From Actinomycetota bacterium (GTDB lineage Bacteria > Actinomycetota > Actinomycetes > Streptosporangiales > Streptosporangiaceae): a stretch of DNA of 5,706 bases. Below, one piece after another: positions 5,321 through 5,706 of this stretch (its first letter is position 1; each line of letters begins with the position of its first letter). The notes beneath the pieces are model-generated. The model was not told the origin of the DNA. It worked only from the letters and a program-made list of their open reading frames with translations, and ran no database searches. A program made the translations under genes and the position numbers. The stretch lies in the NCBI GenBank assembly GCA_003161205.1, contig PMOU01000170.1:1563-7268 (forward strand). Reading direction: 5' to 3'.

Positions 5321-5706
5321 TTAGTTGCCCGGCGCGCCGACGATGACGGGGATGGCCTCGGTGTACCTGACGCGGCCGAAATACATCACCTTTACCAGCG
5401 CCCACCACCGCGCTCCGGGACGCTCCGTCGCCGGCGTTTTGACCGTGAACCGCAGGATCACGCTGTCGTGCGGGTCGGCCCCGAAACCCTGTATCCACGG
5501 GCCGAGCATCTGCCAGGTGCCGAACGGCGACACGAGCTGGGCCTCACCGTGCAGCTCAGAGGCCAGCCGGTTGGTCACCCGGACTCGCAACTCGTCCTGG
5601 CCACCGGGAACCGGGCGCAGCTCGGGGGTCAGCACGTCGAGCTCAACCTCGCCCGCGCCGGCGCGGTAATCGGCCTGCAGCAGCTCCAGAGTCTCTTCCG
5701 GCGGCA
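5321..5706 (-). CDS. C-terminal 127 aa of a glycosidase-like protein (NEW3-like/alpha-mannosidase-type tail), partial
   Basis: The frame is open from the right edge (first full codon at 5704) to TAA at 5321-5323; the start lies outside the window. The GTG at 5635 is internal, because readable in-frame protein (PPEETLELLQADYRAGAGEV) precedes it. The visible part looks like a beta-sandwich: alternating strands such as ELRVRVTNRLASELHGEAQL, then LVSPFGTWQMLGPWIQGF, VILRFTVKTPATERPGARW and WWALVKVMYFGRVRYTEAIP. The GEAQLxSPxGTW...GPWxQGF...WWALVKVMYFGR pattern matches my memory of the C-terminal NEW3-like module of actinobacterial alpha-mannosidase-like (GH38) proteins. That module may help position carbohydrate; catalysis lies in the missing part. 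A protein with another catalytic domain but the same accessory domain would look identical here. Confidence 0.6.
   Translation of the reverse strand, partial: PPEETLELLQADYRAGAGEVELDVLTPELRPVPGGQDELRVRVTNRLASELHGEAQLVSPFGTWQMLGPWIQGFGADPHDSVILRFTVKTPATERPGARWWALVKVMYFGRVRYTEAIPVIVGAPGN

Noticed and set aside
5289..5498. 69-codon minus-strand frame overlapping the glycosidase-like tail
   Set aside because: It is Arg/Gly-rich and out of frame with the clear beta-sandwich sequence ending at 5321.

Overview
The window is very GC-rich, with G/C at most third codon positions. Its protein families are typical of a high-GC Gram-positive actinomycete (Streptomyces/Streptosporangium/Actinomadura type): a 14-helix drug exporter, a large STAND-type LuxR regulator, an acyl-CoA-ligase relative and a glycosidase-like protein. 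The genus cannot be fixed from the sequence alone. There are no RNA genes, CRISPR arrays, insertion sequences or tRNA-like sites.

Layout. 1-1149 (+) is the 3' part of a DHA2-family MFS exporter gene whose start lies outside the window. 1150-1233 is a compact convergent terminator zone with overlapping strong hairpins. 1214-2335 (-) encodes a 373-aa protein that looks like half of an acyl-CoA ligase/adenylation (ANL) domain. The ATP-gripping P-loop block is replaced by low-complexity sequence, the catalytic C-terminal part is missing, and a charged helical tail is attached. 2336-2595 is a 260-bp intergenic stretch holding a run of tandem perfect inverted repeats just upstream of that gene. 2596-5241 (-) is a complete 881-aa ATPase-TPR-LuxR regulator. 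5242-5320 is a short gap with a hairpin. 5321-5706 (-) is the 3' end of a gene whose product ends in a beta-sandwich domain resembling the C-terminus of actinobacterial alpha-mannosidase-like glycosidases.

How the genes may work together. The three minus-strand genes are co-directional: glycosidase-like gene, then regulator (79-bp gap), then ANL-like gene (260-bp structured gap). The exporter faces them tail to tail and is probably a separate transcription unit. The regulator is a signal-integrating ATPase with a DNA-binding tail and could control its flanking genes, but this is inference from position only. The most unusual item is the ANL-like gene: it has an intact reading frame and a strong ribosome binding site but no adenylation machinery, and it sits behind an unusually structured leader.
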